Source: Microvirga soli (lineage in GTDB: Bacteria > Pseudomonadota > Alphaproteobacteria > Rhizobiales > Beijerinckiaceae). Taken from it: a stretch of 52,786 nucleotides of DNA. The translations under genes and the position numbers were made by a program. Of this stretch, positions 41,421-52,019 are shown piece by piece; the first letter of the stretch is position 1, and the number at the start of each line of letters is the position of its first letter. The notes under the pieces are model-generated. The model was given only the letters and a program-made list of their open reading frames with translations, had not been told where the DNA came from and did not search any database. The stretch is from positions 1 through 52,786 of the forward strand of contig NZ_JAERQE010000033.1 in NCBI RefSeq assembly GCF_016734765.1. The letters run 5' to 3'.

Positions 41421-44400
41421 TCATACGATAAAGAAGTCTTTCTCCGTGAGACTTAAATTCTTCGACAGTTTGGCGAAGGCGACCTGCGCTGCTGCCCCTG
41501 TGCCGTCCGCGTCATAGTAGAGAACGCCCTTCTTGGTATTGTAGATGATGCGATCATCTTTGTCGGCCGCGCTGGCGCCGATGTGGAACGCATCTTCGTT
41601 CAGCCATCCGCGCCCACCGACCTTCTTGAAGATGGCGTTTTCCAACCTGATCGTGTCGGGCCCGACATCGAAGTGTTTGATTGTGTCGACTTGATCCCGA
41701 CTGAGACGGCTGTTGAACACGAAAGTATCACGGCCGTAGCTGTCATCGAGCACATCCGCCCCTAGCCCACCGTAGATCACATCGTCGCCTCGACCTGCCG
41801 AGATGGTATCATTGCCGTCACCGCCGAGGATCGTGTCGTTGCCACTCTCTCCCACCAGGTAGTCACGGCCGGTGCCACCATCCAGACGGTCCTTTCCGGT
41901 GCCTCCGTTGAGGTGGTCGTTTCCGCCGTTGCCATAGAGGCGGTCATCGCCGCTGCTGCCGTACAGGCGGTCACGCGACGTCCCGCCCGACAGAGTGTCA
42001 TTGCCGCCCCAGCCATAGAGCATGCTGCCGTTGTCAGTGGCATATATCCTGTTGGCCAACCCATTGCCGTAGCCATAGGTGGCATTTCCGGTCAGAACGA
42101 GGTTTTCGACGTGCGTGTTTTCCAGCAGATAGCTGACCGAACTCCGGACCGTATCGATGCCCTCATCCCGGCGCTCGATAACACGATCGCTCGCCATATC
42201 GACGGTGTAGGTGTCGTTACCGACCCCACCGATAAGAACGTCGACGCCTGTGCCGCCATCTAACCGGTCGTCGCCGATACCGCTGGAGACTGTGTCGTTG
42301 CCCTCATCGCCAAAGAGTGAATCGTTGCCACCCTCGGATCCAACGTAATCGTCGCCAGCGCCGCCATGCAGGATGTCGTCGTCAGCACCGAGCACGATCG
42401 ACTGATTGGCGGCATCGCCGTAGACCACCTGTGACCCGGAGCCCCCGGTCACACGAACGTTGCCGATGATCGTTGCGAAGGCAACATCGTGGAGCTCGAT
42501 TACTGTTCCGGCGGACAGTCCGCGTGCGTCGATGACGAGTGCAGGCGCGGGAGCATCCGCGTCCTTGCTGCCGCTGATGACGATCGGAACGCCGGAGGTC
42601 ACGCCGCCCTGCGTGGCAACGATGGTTTGCACGAGGAGCGGCCTGTCGGTAGGCAACGCGGCGAGGAAGCCTGCCCCACCGCTCGTCAGAGATGCCTGAT
42701 CGGCTGAACCGACTGATGTGTGGGCCGTAATCTCGCGGATCAGGTCCGAAAGGGACGATCCGGCCGTCTTCGGAGCCGCAAAGCCCGACGCGGTCAGGCC
42801 GATGCCGACTCCGAGTTGGACGGTAAGCAGGTTACGTCCTCCCGTCGTCACCAGCGGGATGTCGGCGTAGCCGGCGCTGCCGTCGGTCTCAGTCCGTCCA
42901 GCGGTCACGATCGGGATCGTCACCACTTGCGATGCCGTGCCGTCACCGTTGTCAGTGACCGTCCGGATGACATCCACGCCGTCGATCATTTCTGCGTCGC
43001 GGGTTCCGGTGACCGTGATCGCCACGGTCCTTTCGGTGCCATCGGTTGAACGAACCTTGAACGCGTCCTGCTTCATCTCGCCTTCGCGCAGGGCCTGAAC
43101 AGCAGTGCTTCCGTTGTCGAGCACGTAGGTCCAGGCTCCCGTCAGATGATCAAGAGAGAAAGTGCCGTAGGTGCCCTTCACGTCGGCCATGGACTGGAAC
43201 CCGGCTTCGCCCGGCTCGATATCGCTGATCGTCAGGATACCGGATGCGGTTGAGTTGCCGTCTTCAGTCACTGATCCGGCAAGGTCGCCCCAAATGGCAG
43301 CCGGATCGTTCACGGGGATCACGTCGATGCGCACTTGGTATTGCGCGGACGTATCGGCGCCGTTGTTCGCAGTTCCGCCGTTGTCCTTCACCCGGAACGT
43401 GAACCCGCTGTACTGGGAGCCGGCAGTGCTCTCGTTTGAGACCGGCGTGAACACCAGCTTGCCGGCGAGAATATCTGCAAGGCTGATCTCCTGCCCTGAG
43501 GTGACCGCCACGCCGTCTATCCTCAGGCTGCCCTGGTCCGGAAGCACGTCGATAATGACGGACTCGAACAAGCTCGGCGCGTTGGCATCAGTCAGGTCGG
43601 CGAACGCGAAGTCGGACGCCTTGAACGTGTAGGAGCCGTCCTCCGGCAGTGTTACGGTGCGATCCGCCGATGTCGGAGCATCATTGACCGGAGCAACGAT
43701 GATATCGAACTCGGCCTCGTCAATCAGCGCACCTCCGACTCCCGTGTTGCCGTTGTCGTTGATCGACACGTGCACCTTGATCGCTCCGTTCACATTGGCG
43801 GGAGCCTGGAACCCGACAGCGCCAGTTGCGAAGAAGGCATTGACGTCGGCTATAGTCCCCGTGAGGACCAAAGCGTCTGTTCCGCTTCCCGAGGCATTCA
43901 CCCCGTTTGCGGACGATGCGGCAAGAACACCGCTCGCGGCAGTTACGGTGACCGTGACAAGCCCCGAACCGGCATCGATGTCCGAGACCGCAATTCCGGT
44001 CAGGATGGCATGCATGTCCTCGTAGGCATCGACCGATACCGGAACGGTCAGCTCAGGGGCATCATTGGCCGGCTCGACGGTGACGGACAGGAAAGTAGGG
44101 AACGTGCTGAACGCGTTCGTGGTGGTGGTTGCCTTGGTCCCATTGGTGCCCTCGGTCATATCCCATGCCTTGAAGTGCAGGCTGCGGGTATCTCCTGAGA
44201 AGCCGGCGTTCGGCTGGAAGTAGACCCGTCCACCCTCTTCGGCGATAAGCAACGCGTTAAAACTGAGTGTGCTGCCCATGGACTGCCAAGTCACGCCGTC
44301 GTCGATTGAAAACCACCAGCGGCCTGTTCCGCCGGTGCTCGACTCGACCACCGCGATGCCGCGGGCAACGCCGTCGATATCTGAGAAGGTACCGAGCAGG

Positions 44401-47400
44401 TCCGTTACCGCCATGCCTACCTGGCCCGAGGGCGCCGCGGCATTTTCGGCAACTGTCATGCTGGGTCGCGACGACCCAATCACGGGAGCATCATTGACGG
44501 GCGTGACGCTGACGGTCGCCATCGCGGGAGTGCCGCCCAGACCCGCATCGGACGCGCTTACGCTTGCCTGCACCAGGAAGGTTCCGGCCGTAGTGGAGTT
44601 CGCGGACGGGGTGAACTTAAGCCCGGCCTGAGCCTGCGCTCCGGTGATGAATGCACCGTTCGTGACGGCGGTCACGCCATCGCTAAGGTACAGGGTGCCT
44701 CCGGTGATCCCGGTGACCTTGAAATGGGTCACCTCGGCTCCGTCGAGCGCGTTCCGGGAGATGACGATGACGCCGCTCTGGGTGTCTTCTGCGGTCGTGA
44801 CGTTTGTGACTGTGGGGGTGTCGGCAACGGCGGTGACGTTGAAGGAGACACTGCCGGTCGTTGACTTCGGATCGGCGACCCCGTTCGTGGTGCCGTCGTC
44901 CTGCACGGTGTACTTGAAGGAGGCTGGGCCGTGGTAGTCCGGGGCCGGGGTGAACACGAGCGTGTTGCCTACAATCTCGACCGTTCCGCCAACGGCATCG
45001 AAGATGTCGGTAATCTTCAGGGTCTGGCCGCTCTCGCCGCCCCCGGAGCCATCGTTCGCGAGCACGTCCGCGAGCTGGATGACGATCGCGCCTACGTCCT
45101 CAGCAAAGGAGGACAGCGTGTCATCTGTCGCGACGGGAGTGTCGTTGACCTCGCTTACCGTAACCGTGGTCGGAGTTGTCGAACTGAGCGCGCTGCCGTC
45201 CGTTCCGACCGAGGCCTGTACCTCGAACCCGAAGCCTGTTGTGCCATGCGCGTCGGCGGCCGGCTTGAACTTCAATCCGGCAACTCCCTCCGAGACGGTG
45301 ATGAACTGCCCTTCGGACACCAGGGTGACACCGTCGTTGAGGTACAGCGTGCCCCCCGTGATGCCCGTAATCTTGAAATGGGTCGCGGCCGGGCCGATCA
45401 CCGCTGGCTGGATGACGAGACCAGATGTCGTCCCGTCCTCCGTGGCGGTGGCGGGACTCACGGCCGGGACATGTGGAGGAGGGTTTTCCGTTGTGAAATT
45501 GAACAGGGTGAGTGTGGAGTTCGGCGTCACGTAGTTTCCGGCGGTGTCCATGAACACTTTGCCGCCCCACGTCACGGCGATGTTCTTTCCTGCCGGCAAG
45601 GTGTCGGAGGGGTCGATCACGATCGCGTTGGAGCCCCAGCCGCTCACGCGTGGTGAGTTGTGAGGGATCGTTTCCACGACTGTGCTGTCGGTCACATTGT
45701 AAAGGACGATCCAGCCGTCGGTGCCGAGTTGGACAGACTCGTCGAAGCGAAGGACGATGCTGCTGTCCCGGGACGTTCCCGTCCCGTTGTCGGATGGCGT
45801 CGAGGCAGCAATGTCAACGGCAGGTGCCGTCGTGTCGATGGTCACCGTTACGCCTGTTGACGCAGGGCCGAGGTTGCCCGCTGCATCTTGCGCCAGCGCG
45901 GTGATTTGGTGGCTCCCCTGGGCCAGACCGGCCGCCGTGATTGACCAGTTACCGGAACCGTCGGCAGTGACGCTGCCCACTTGGACGGCACCTGCATAGA
46001 GGCGGACGGTCGCCCCTGGTTCGGCTGTGCCGGTGAACGTCGGCGTCGTGTCGTTGGTGAGGTTGTCGGAGTTGGAATGTCCCGTATCGCTGCCAGCCAC
46101 TAGGTCTGGCGCCGACGGGACCGCCGGCGGCTTCGTGTCGAACGTCAGGCTGGGTGTCGAGCCCCCGCCGCCAACGTTCCCGGCCTGATCCCCATAGCTG
46201 CCGGATACGACCGTGATGCTGGCCGGGCTGGAATCGGTGTTGGCGGCTGGGGTAAAGATGGCAGTGCGTATCAGTCCGGTGCCTGATATCGCGCTCAGCG
46301 TGCCTCCGGTGACCGCGATGTCGCCGCTGGAGCCATTCCAAGTAAAGGTAGCGCCCGGATCCTCGCTGAATGTGAACGTGATGGTGGCTGTCTCTCCAGC
46401 CTTCAGTGACGATCTGTTGGAGGAGATCGCGAGCGTCGGCGCAGTCCGGTCGAGGGTGATGCTCAGCGCCGTGCTGGGTGCGCTGGTTACCATTCCGCTG
46501 GAGGCTGTCGTCTGGGCGTAGACGTTGTAGGAGCCGTCGGCGAGCCCGCTGGTCGGCAGATTTCCGACAGTCCAGAGGCCGTTGGTCATCACCGTCGTGG
46601 CGGTTGCATCGATGCCGGCATCATAGACACCGTTGCCGTTCCTATCGATGAACACCCGCACCGTGCTGCTGCTGTCACCGACAGCGCCGGAGCCGCTCAA
46701 CGACAGCGTCGATGCGCTGGTGACATTGTCGGTAGCACTGACACCGCTATCGGTCCCAGCAGCGAGGTTGGGGGCACTCGGCCGGGCGGGATTCACCTGG
46801 ACGGTGATGGTGCGGGTGACCGTGCTGAAACCGTCGAATACCTGGACTGTGAAGCTGTCCGTGCCGGTGAAGCCTTCCGTCGGTGTATAGGTGATGACGC
46901 CGCCGGGCTTAATGTTGCCACCGCCGCTGCTCGCTGTGGCGCCTGAAATGCTGAGGGTGCCGTGGCTTGGGGCACTCTGCTGCGACCACGTCAGAGTCTG
47001 GCCACTGTCAGGGTCGCTGACATGCAGCAGCGCGGTGATATCGACCGCACCACCGTTCTGATTGAGGTTGATCGAGTTTGATCCCACGAAGACGGGAGCG
47101 GCATTGGGCGCCGTCGCATTCGCAATCGTGAAGCTATCGAAGGTCAGATTGGAGACAGGGAACAGCCACTGCCCATTATACGGCTCGGCCTGAACCCGGA
47201 CATCGAACTTGGTGATGCCGGTGAACTGTGAGTAGTTCGGCAGGATATCGTAACCGAGCGAGTCTTTTAGGTTGTGAAACGTTGTGGTGACTTGAGTGCC
47301 ATTGAGCTTATAACCAGTGATAGTGACCAGGAAGGAGCCATTCAACGCGGGCTCAGATCCGGAAAACTCGGGGAAATTGAGCCCCGTCAAGTCGAAGTTG

Positions 47401-47615
47401 CGCAGGTTGAGGTTATCCGCCGCCACCGTCAGCGTCGCGTCCTTCGTGCTGGTGGCCTCATCGGCAGTCGAGTCGAAGTAGATGCCGTAAGGGTCGTCGT
47501 TGCTGATGAGAACAAAGGTGCTGCTGAGCGTAAAGCCAGGAATGAAATTGCCGACGCCCATCGACGGTGTCACGTCTTGCAGCCCATTGGCCGGTATGTT
47601 CTGTGTGGTCATCAT
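41421..47615 (-). CDS. Giant RTX/Ig-like repeat protein, probably type I secreted (2064 aa)
   Basis: This is a modular surface or secreted protein. The first 170 residues are a lectin-like beta domain. A long set of Ig-like and cadherin-like modules follows; two related repeats with HFKITGITGGTLYLNDGVT and HFKVTGITGGTLYLSDGVT lie near residues 755 and 972. A VCBS-type domain (EDGNSTASGILTISDIEPGE) is near 1448. Hemolysin-type calcium-binding nonapeptides (GGNDxLxGx) run from about 1734 to 1960, and a C-terminal tail ends near LTEKDFFIV. It has no N-terminal signal peptide, consistent with a C-terminal type I secretion signal. No ABC, MFP or TolC gene is present. It starts 44 bp after the RTX paralogue. 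Confidence 0.9.
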   Translation of the reverse strand: MMTTQNIPANGLQDVTPSMGVGNFIPGFTLSSTFVLISNDDPYGIYFDSTADEATSTKDATLTVAADNLNLRNFDLTGLNFPEFSGSEPALNGSFLVTITGYKLNGTQVTTTFHNLKDSLGYDILPNYSQFTGITKFDVRVQAEPYNGQWLFPVSNLTFDSFTIANATAPNAAPVFVGSNSINLNQNGGAVDITALLHVSDPDSGQTLTWSQQSAPSHGTLSISGATASSGGGNIKPGGVITYTPTEGFTGTDSFTVQVFDGFSTVTRTITVQVNPARPSAPNLAAGTDSGVSATDNVTSASTLSLSGSGAVGDSSSTVRVFIDRNGNGVYDAGIDATATTVMTNGLWTVGNLPTSGLADGSYNVYAQTTASSGMVTSAPSTALSITLDRTAPTLAISSNRSSLKAGETATITFTFSEDPGATFTWNGSSGDIAVTGGTLSAISGTGLIRTAIFTPAANTDSSPASITVVSGSYGDQAGNVGGGGSTPSLTFDTKPPAVPSAPDLVAGSDTGHSNSDNLTNDTTPTFTGTAEPGATVRLYAGAVQVGSVTADGSGNWSITAAGLAQGSHQITALAQDAAGNLGPASTGVTVTIDTTAPAVDIAASTPSDNGTGTSRDSSIVLRFDESVQLGTDGWIVLYNVTDSTVVETIPHNSPRVSGWGSNAIVIDPSDTLPAGKNIAVTWGGKVFMDTAGNYVTPNSTLTLFNFTTENPPPHVPAVSPATATEDGTTSGLVIQPAVIGPAATHFKITGITGGTLYLNDGVTLVSEGQFITVSEGVAGLKFKPAADAHGTTGFGFEVQASVGTDGSALSSTTPTTVTVSEVNDTPVATDDTLSSFAEDVGAIVIQLADVLANDGSGGGESGQTLKITDIFDAVGGTVEIVGNTLVFTPAPDYHGPASFKYTVQDDGTTNGVADPKSTTGSVSFNVTAVADTPTVTNVTTAEDTQSGVIVISRNALDGAEVTHFKVTGITGGTLYLSDGVTAVTNGAFITGAQAQAGLKFTPSANSTTAGTFLVQASVSASDAGLGGTPAMATVSVTPVNDAPVIGSSRPSMTVAENAAAPSGQVGMAVTDLLGTFSDIDGVARGIAVVESSTGGTGRWWFSIDDGVTWQSMGSTLSFNALLIAEEGGRVYFQPNAGFSGDTRSLHFKAWDMTEGTNGTKATTTTNAFSTFPTFLSVTVEPANDAPELTVPVSVDAYEDMHAILTGIAVSDIDAGSGLVTVTVTAASGVLAASSANGVNASGSGTDALVLTGTIADVNAFFATGAVGFQAPANVNGAIKVHVSINDNGNTGVGGALIDEAEFDIIVAPVNDAPTSADRTVTLPEDGSYTFKASDFAFADLTDANAPSLFESVIIDVLPDQGSLRIDGVAVTSGQEISLADILAGKLVFTPVSNESTAGSQYSGFTFRVKDNGGTANNGADTSAQYQVRIDVIPVNDPAAIWGDLAGSVTEDGNSTASGILTISDIEPGEAGFQSMADVKGTYGTFSLDHLTGAWTYVLDNGSTAVQALREGEMKQDAFKVRSTDGTERTVAITVTGTRDAEMIDGVDVIRTVTDNGDGTASQVVTIPIVTAGRTETDGSAGYADIPLVTTGGRNLLTVQLGVGIGLTASGFAAPKTAGSSLSDLIREITAHTSVGSADQASLTSGGAGFLAALPTDRPLLVQTIVATQGGVTSGVPIVISGSKDADAPAPALVIDARGLSAGTVIELHDVAFATIIGNVRVTGGSGSQVVYGDAANQSIVLGADDDILHGGAGDDYVGSEGGNDSLFGDEGNDTVSSGIGDDRLDGGTGVDVLIGGVGNDTYTVDMASDRVIERRDEGIDTVRSSVSYLLENTHVENLVLTGNATYGYGNGLANRIYATDNGSMLYGWGGNDTLSGGTSRDRLYGSSGDDRLYGNGGNDHLNGGTGKDRLDGGTGRDYLVGESGNDTILGGDGNDTISAGRGDDVIYGGLGADVLDDSYGRDTFVFNSRLSRDQVDTIKHFDVGPDTIRLENAIFKKVGGRGWLNEDAFHIGASAADKDDRIIYNTKKGVLYYDADGTGAAAQVAFAKLSKNLSLTEKDFFIV

Positions 47616-47659
47616 GTTGCCCCTGGTTGTTGAGCCCCCTTTGAGGCTTTCTGTGATCT

Positions 47660-50600
47660 TCAGATGATCTGGAAGTCGTCGACTGTAAGCAAAAGGTGCT
47701 TGTCCAACTTAGCAAACTGCACCTGTGCCGCTCCGCCAACACCATCCTTGTCGTAGTAGAGCGCACCTTTCGCCACGTCGAAGATGATGCGGTCCTCTGC
47801 ATCCATGGCGTGTCTGGCGACACAAAAAGCATCGCGGTCGAGAGAACCTGTACCACCGACCTTCTTGAAGATAGCGTTCTCCAGGCGGACCGTGTCGTTC
47901 TTCGCATCGAAGGACCGGATGGAGTCCACCTCGCCTCTGCCGATCCTGGTATCGAACACGAACACGTCCCGGCCATAGCTGCCGTAAAGAACGTCGGCTC
48001 CCCTCTCGCCATAGATCACATCGTTGCCGGAGCCACCGCTGATCGTATCATGGCCGTCACCGCCCTTCAGGACGTCATTACCACCCTCGCCGGCGAGGTA
48101 GTCGCGGCCTGTGCTACCGTCGAGGCGATCCTTGCCGCTGCCCCCGTACAGGCGATCGTTTCCGCCGTTGCCGTAGAGACGATCATCGCCGCTGCTGCCG
48201 TAAAGGCGGTCGCGCGACGCGCCACCGTACAGGGTGTCGTTGCCGCCCCATCCGTAGAGCATGCTCCCACCGCCGGAGGCCTGCATCTTGTTGGAAAGGC
48301 CATTACCGTAGCCGGACGCTGCAGTGCCGGTGAGCACGAGGTTCTCGATGTTGCCGTTCGACAAGACGAAGCTCACCGAGCTCTGGACCGTGTCGGTGCC
48401 CTCGCCTCGGTACTCAACCACCGTGTCACTGCGCATGTCGACATAGTAGGTGTCATTACCAGCGCCGCCGTACATGATGTCGATGCCGGTGCCGCCGTCG
48501 AGAGTGTCGTTGCCGATACCGCCCGAAACGGTGTCGTTGCCTTCGTCACCGTGGAGCTCGTCATTGCCCGCGAGGGAGCCGACGTAATCGTCCCCTCCTC
48601 CGCCATGGATTGTATCGTCGTCGGCGCCCATGACGATACGCTGGCTGGCGTTGTCCGCCACGATGAACTGGGCGCCATTGCCTCCGTAGATCTCGGCCGA
48701 TCCCTTGAGGGCAATGAACCCGATGTCGTTCACCTGCACCTTGCGCCTGATGCCGTCGGAGGAGGCATCCAAGACCATGACGTTCGCGTAGGTGGACATG
48801 CCATTAAGGAGAGTGTCCCTATCGGCGAAGCCCGTCAGCTTGACTTCCGACACTGCATTGAGAAGGCCATTCTGGATGGCAGCCTCGACGTACTTGGATG
48901 CCCAATCCGAGATGCTCGAGCCGATGTCACCGAAGCTCGAACGACCGATTACGGGGCTGCTGAGATCGAAATTGAGGGCCTTCGCCAGGATGATCGCGAA
49001 GTCTTGCCTGCTGATGTTGCCCAAGGGGTCGAACATCTCGGCGTTCAGCCCGGCTCCCGTGGCCAGTTGGGCAAGAATGGCGGCTTTGCCTTCAATGGTA
49101 TTCAGTTCGATGTCGGCGAACGCTGCGCTACCGGTGTCATTCACTCGGCCCGGCTGGACAGGCTGCACCAGGATGGACTTGGTCCGGATGCCGTCATTCC
49201 CCCTACTCACGGTCTCGACGACCTCGACGCCATCGACCAGGTTGCCCGTCGTTGCGTTGGCGACGGTAACACCCGTGAACGATGCCGCGTCATTGCCGGC
49301 CACGTCCTGGATGGCCTTCGCGTCATTGCCCGAAGTCGGATCGACGTAGGAAACGGCAACCGACTGCCCCTTGGTGACAGGGGAAGCGAGTTGCAGCGTC
49401 ATGCCCTGCCCGGCCGAAGTTCCGGAAACGCCGGAGACGGCCACGGCATTGCCGTCGACGAGAACCACGAAGGCCGAGGATGGCGGGAGATTGGTGAGGT
49501 CAAGAGCCTCGGAGAAGTTCAGCGACAGCGTCGAGCCGTTGACCGAGGCGCTGACCAGGTCGGGACGGGTCAGGTCGAAGCGGTCGTTATCCTGGACGAT
49601 GGGCTGGTTGTAGAAGTTGCTCAGGTTCTGGGCGCCGTCGATGAGCGAGATCCCGACGTTGATGTCCTCCCCGGGAAGGCTGGGTCCGGTGAGTTCCGTG
49701 ACGGTGAATTTGGCCGTGTAGGTGGTGTCGTTCACCTTCACGAGGCCCGTCAGGGCGTACGGTCCTACGTGGCTGTTGGGACCGAGGGAATACGTGTCGG
49801 CATCCGCATCGACGGTGATGGTCACAGTCACCACCTCGCCGAGCGCCATGGGCTTGTTCGGGATCGAGACGCCCGTGACAACCGGCTTTTGACTATCTGC
49901 CGTCAAATTGGTCACGGGGAGATCGACGAAGCCTGGGCTGTCGTTGCCAGCCACATCCTGAACTGCGTCTCCGTCATCGGAGGACGTCGGATCCTCGTAG
50001 ATCACCTCAACCGACTGCCCCTTGGTGACAGGTGAATCAAGGGTGATCACCACTGTCCTGCCGTCGGCCCCGAACACACGGTTCGCGATCGCCACGATCT
50101 GGCTGTCGACCTTTACGATGAAGCCGCTGATCAAGGCATTGGCACCTCCCCAGACGCTCATGTCCTCGCTGTAGGTCAGAACGAGCGAGGAACCGTCAAT
50201 AGATGCGGAGATCACGGTCGGCGCGACGCCGTCGATGACGATCGCTTTGTTGGCCCCGAGTGACCCGGCGGTTCCGGGGTGGGCTAGGGTCAGGCTGGCG
50301 TTGTTACCGACCGCATCACGGATGGCGCCGCCATTGAGCTGTAGCGCAGTCGAGGAGGCGTATTCGAGATCGAGCGAGAGGTCGCCGGTCCCTACGGTGT
50401 AGGTGAATGCAAGCATACTCGAACCCGAGCCGCTGACGTAAGTGGCAGGCACCTCGTATCCACCGATCTTGAGCATGAGTTGCGGCGTGCCGGAGACGGT
50501 GACCGCCTCGCTGAACGAAACAGTGACGGTGATCGTGTCGCCTATGGCGTACACGCCGTTGGCCGTCAGGCTGCTGACACCCGTTACCTGAGGCGCGATG

Positions 50601-51556
50601 CCGTCGACCGAGTAGGACTGCCCGGAGGTATAGCCCGTGGTGATGGCGTTGTTATTGGCGTCCTGGATGCCCGTGCCTGTCCCCTTGAGATCGAGGCGAA
50701 TGTCTCCCGCTCCGGACACGTCCGAGACCGTGACCGTATAGCTGGTGCTGTCGCTGGTCGACACGGACGTGATCGTTCCCGTGGCCGAACCGGTCATAGA
50801 CAGGCTAAAGTCGTCAGCAGTGACGCCTATCACAGCTTCGTTGAAGGTGACCGTGTACGTCAGGGTATTCCCATTCGTGAGGGCCGGATTGTTGCCGGAA
50901 CGGACGATGGAGACGACGGACGGAGGCGTGGTGTCGGGCACCGAGGCCGGCTCAAGGTCGATGTTGTCGAGGGCGATCGTGGTGAAGGTAGCAAAGTTGC
51001 CCTCGATCAAGATCGAGTCGATGTTGCCCCAGCCGGAGGCGTCGAACGTCAGCCTCGCCTTGATGCTGGCGTCGTCTGAACCGTTCTTTCCGACGAAACG
51101 GTCAGACACGCCGACGGAACCGAAGCCTGAGGAGCCCATGGAAAGGTCGACGTTGTCACTAACGACCTCCAGGCCGTCCTTGTAGCCCGCGATCCGCACC
51201 GACTGGGCGCCGTTAAACATGCCACTCATCGTATTGTAGACGAAGGAGACCATGTCAAAGGAGGCGAGGCGGAACGAGGAACCGTCGGCAGAGGAGACCG
51301 CGAACCTGTTGACCCCGTCATCCATGTTGCCATTGAAGATGGCGACGTTGCTGTCGAGCCCCACGGGTATGTACAGGTCTTTGGCTGGCCACACGGTGGT
51401 CCAGGGGTTTACTCCCCCGGTCTGGGCGAACGTCAGTCCGCCGAAGGTAAAGGACGATTGTAGGGAGCCGTCGCTGACCGGGGCCGCCTCGAAGTTCTGG
51501 TCCGCGGGAGCGGTGGCGTTGGTCGAGTACGACGGAACAGTAGAGTCGGTGGTCAT
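47660..51556 (-). CDS. Large RTX protein with Ig-like and SLH-like modules (1298 aa)
   Basis: The N-terminal 210 residues are a beta-rich domain (FIQ-type FVYNTMSGMFNGAQSVRIAG). Several bacterial Ig-like modules follow (VVSIVRSGNNPALTNGNTLT; PTVISASIDGSSLVLTYSED). At about residues 840-910 an SLH-like segment appears (ISRQDFAIILAKALNFDLSS, then DWASKYVEAAIQNGLL). RTX calcium-binding repeats run from about 965 to 1190, and the tail resembles that of the neighbour. The ATG at 51556 was chosen over 51571. Both proteins share the last 330 residues, so they are tandem paralogues, probably co-transcribed with this one first. Confidence 0.9.
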   Translation of the reverse strand: MTTDSTVPSYSTNATAPADQNFEAAPVSDGSLQSSFTFGGLTFAQTGGVNPWTTVWPAKDLYIPVGLDSNVAIFNGNMDDGVNRFAVSSADGSSFRLASFDMVSFVYNTMSGMFNGAQSVRIAGYKDGLEVVSDNVDLSMGSSGFGSVGVSDRFVGKNGSDDASIKARLTFDASGWGNIDSILIEGNFATFTTIALDNIDLEPASVPDTTPPSVVSIVRSGNNPALTNGNTLTYTVTFNEAVIGVTADDFSLSMTGSATGTITSVSTSDSTSYTVTVSDVSGAGDIRLDLKGTGTGIQDANNNAITTGYTSGQSYSVDGIAPQVTGVSSLTANGVYAIGDTITVTVSFSEAVTVSGTPQLMLKIGGYEVPATYVSGSGSSMLAFTYTVGTGDLSLDLEYASSTALQLNGGAIRDAVGNNASLTLAHPGTAGSLGANKAIVIDGVAPTVISASIDGSSLVLTYSEDMSVWGGANALISGFIVKVDSQIVAIANRVFGADGRTVVITLDSPVTKGQSVEVIYEDPTSSDDGDAVQDVAGNDSPGFVDLPVTNLTADSQKPVVTGVSIPNKPMALGEVVTVTITVDADADTYSLGPNSHVGPYALTGLVKVNDTTYTAKFTVTELTGPSLPGEDINVGISLIDGAQNLSNFYNQPIVQDNDRFDLTRPDLVSASVNGSTLSLNFSEALDLTNLPPSSAFVVLVDGNAVAVSGVSGTSAGQGMTLQLASPVTKGQSVAVSYVDPTSGNDAKAIQDVAGNDAASFTGVTVANATTGNLVDGVEVVETVSRGNDGIRTKSILVQPVQPGRVNDTGSAAFADIELNTIEGKAAILAQLATGAGLNAEMFDPLGNISRQDFAIILAKALNFDLSSPVIGRSSFGDIGSSISDWASKYVEAAIQNGLLNAVSEVKLTGFADRDTLLNGMSTYANVMVLDASSDGIRRKVQVNDIGFIALKGSAEIYGGNGAQFIVADNASQRIVMGADDDTIHGGGGDDYVGSLAGNDELHGDEGNDTVSGGIGNDTLDGGTGIDIMYGGAGNDTYYVDMRSDTVVEYRGEGTDTVQSSVSFVLSNGNIENLVLTGTAASGYGNGLSNKMQASGGGSMLYGWGGNDTLYGGASRDRLYGSSGDDRLYGNGGNDRLYGGSGKDRLDGSTGRDYLAGEGGNDVLKGGDGHDTISGGSGNDVIYGERGADVLYGSYGRDVFVFDTRIGRGEVDSIRSFDAKNDTVRLENAIFKKVGGTGSLDRDAFCVARHAMDAEDRIIFDVAKGALYYDKDGVGGAAQVQFAKLDKHLLLTVDDFQII

Positions 51557-52019
51557 TGGCGCCCCATGCAAAAGATTGGGAAAAAGCCCCAGAGGACTTC
51601 TCCTTTTAGATTCAGTCGCTTACAAGCGGAGCCCCTTCTTGGCTCCACCTGGCCCGCGAAGTGTCAGATCGCCCTGATAGCATAATATTCCGCTAGGGAA
51701 TTGCCCGAGCATCTCTTGGAATTGCCTAGATGTCTCAATTTTCAGCGGAATTGACGATTTCTGGCTTTGTGTGGCTGGCCAGTGACGCCCGCTGGATCAT
51801 CCCTTGAGGTGCGCTGATCTAAAGAGATCGATTTTCCTGGCTCATTTCCGCTGCTGAACTACTGGAAACTGGTCTTCTTGCGCTAGCAAAGAGGCCGCCC
51901 AGCTGCCGCCTGCTCTGTGGAAAACGCGGACAAGTCACAGAGGGCCAAGGGATCGGTTTGCGGCTAATGTTCCCGTTATGTTCTAGATAGGCGGCGAGTT
52001 TTGAGGAACGAGTCGTTTT
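51557..52019. promoter_or_regulatory. Divergent upstream region of RTX genes and dnaE2
   Basis: This 463-bp region is less GC-rich in its left part. A pair of similar stretches (gggaattgccc and ttggaattgcc, about 51697-51725) may be a binding site. It contains the LexA box at 51969-51983. The promoter for the minus-strand RTX pair should lie in the left half. Confidence 0.5.
51969..51983 (+). promoter_or_regulatory. LexA (SOS) box of alphaproteobacterial type
   Basis: The sequence is GTTC ccgttat GTTC, which fits the GTTC-N7-GTTC consensus of alphaproteobacterial LexA exactly. It lies 36 bp upstream of the ATG at 52020. DnaE2 belongs to the LexA regulon in this group, so the site makes functional sense. 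Confidence 0.85.

Noticed and set aside
41760..42420. Short regularly spaced repeats that could suggest a CRISPR array
   Set aside because: They are the 27-bp-period coding repeats of RTX nonapeptides inside a long open frame, not repeats with unique spacers.
47696..50035. A 779-codon open frame antisense to the RTX protein
   Set aside because: It mirrors the repetitive GC-rich coding strand of the RTX gene, has no domain and no ribosome binding site, and the RTX frame is clearly the real one.
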